NCBI GenBank assembly: GCA_036522275.1
Contig: DATDGC010000034.1
Coordinates: 1 to 40,518, forward strand
Length of the DNA: 40,518 nt
Direction of reading: 5' to 3'
Origin: JAHFRG01 sp036522275
GTDB taxonomy: Bacteria > Pseudomonadota > Gammaproteobacteria > Burkholderiales > JAHFRG01
The notes under the pieces were generated by a model. The model saw only the letters and a list, made by a program, of their open reading frames with translations. It made no database searches and was not told where the DNA came from. Below, piece after piece: positions 40,428 through 40,518 of the stretch. A program made the translations under genes and the position numbers. Within the stretch, counting starts at the first letter, position 1; every line of letters begins with the position of its first letter.

Positions 40428-40518
40428 ATGAATAAAACCCTACTTTATGTAACGGCTGCCGCCGGGATTATAGCGTCCGGCGCCGCGCTCGCCGACGCCA
40501 GCAATGTTGAAATATACG
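40428..40518 (+). CDS. Start of an outer membrane porin, cut by the window edge
   Basis: Only the first 30 codons are present. They encode a signal peptide (LLYVTAAAGIIASGAALA) followed by DASNVEIY, which matches the mature start of Gram-negative porins of the betaproteobacterial type (usually SSVTLYG-like). A very strong ribosome site AGGAGG (40417-40422) favours ATG 40428, 5 nt downstream, over the ATG at 40425. The rest lies outside the window, so the porin call rests on the N-terminus alone. Confidence 0.65.
   Translation, partial: MNKTLLYVTAAAGIIASGAALADASNVEIY

Overview
The window is chromosomal DNA from a Gram-negative bacterium, most likely a betaproteobacterium of the Nitrosomonadales/Burkholderiales kind. 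The evidence is gene order: miaB-ybeZ-ybeY-corC-lnt-glyQ-glyS-gmhB-plsC, RNB exoribonuclease-tonB-aroE-mtgA, msrP-msrQ, and rpe-gph-trpE-trpG-trpD-trpC. Peptidoglycan, LPS, lipoprotein and quinone genes and a porin start at the right edge fit a diderm cell. The genus cannot be read from the sequence.

Layout: 1-333 is the right part of a TIR-bearing repeat. 368-5060 holds an acyl-CoA synthetase and, on the minus strand, a vanZ-like, [2Fe-2S] ferredoxin, hydrolase and hemJ group. 5230-15109 is a plus-strand housekeeping run (eipA-like, mpl, RNB exoribonuclease, tonB, aroE, mtgA, mgtE, msrP, msrQ). 15110-15700 is a small accessory patch with a 51-bp palindromic element, a 56-aa basic ORF and a 15-aa Lys-rich peptide with strong expression signals. 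15808-27013 is a long minus-strand block of translation, envelope and lysine genes. A CAU-anticodon tRNA follows, then repeat-rich DNA around ubiH-like, dsbC and mltA. 31785-32767 encodes a methyltransferase and apaG on the minus strand. 32864-40013 is rpe, gph and a trp operon, and the window ends in a porin gene start.

Two repeat systems stand out. Family A has 19-bp terminal inverted repeats (GGAACCTCTGATTAAGTCC type) and a GC-rich core with nested inverted repeats; copies lie at 1-333, 15110-15160, 27181-27829, 29099-29372 and 31510-31784, and core fragments at 3290-3540. Family B has arms of the type ACCGCAGAGGACGCAGAGG. It occupies every gap between trpE, trpG, trpD and trpC. One copy (38587-39019) encloses, between perfect 23-bp inverted repeats, a gene for a GxxExxY protein with a PD-(D/E)XK-like motif. 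The other copies have no gene inside. This suggests a nuclease-linked repeat cassette with non-autonomous derivatives, which is the most interesting candidate system in the window.

The trp operon also carries a putative attenuation leader peptide with four Trp codons directly after gph, a bufferin-like Cys-rich lipoprotein gene inserted between duplicated trpE/trpG border sequences, and two decayed copies of the trpG start.
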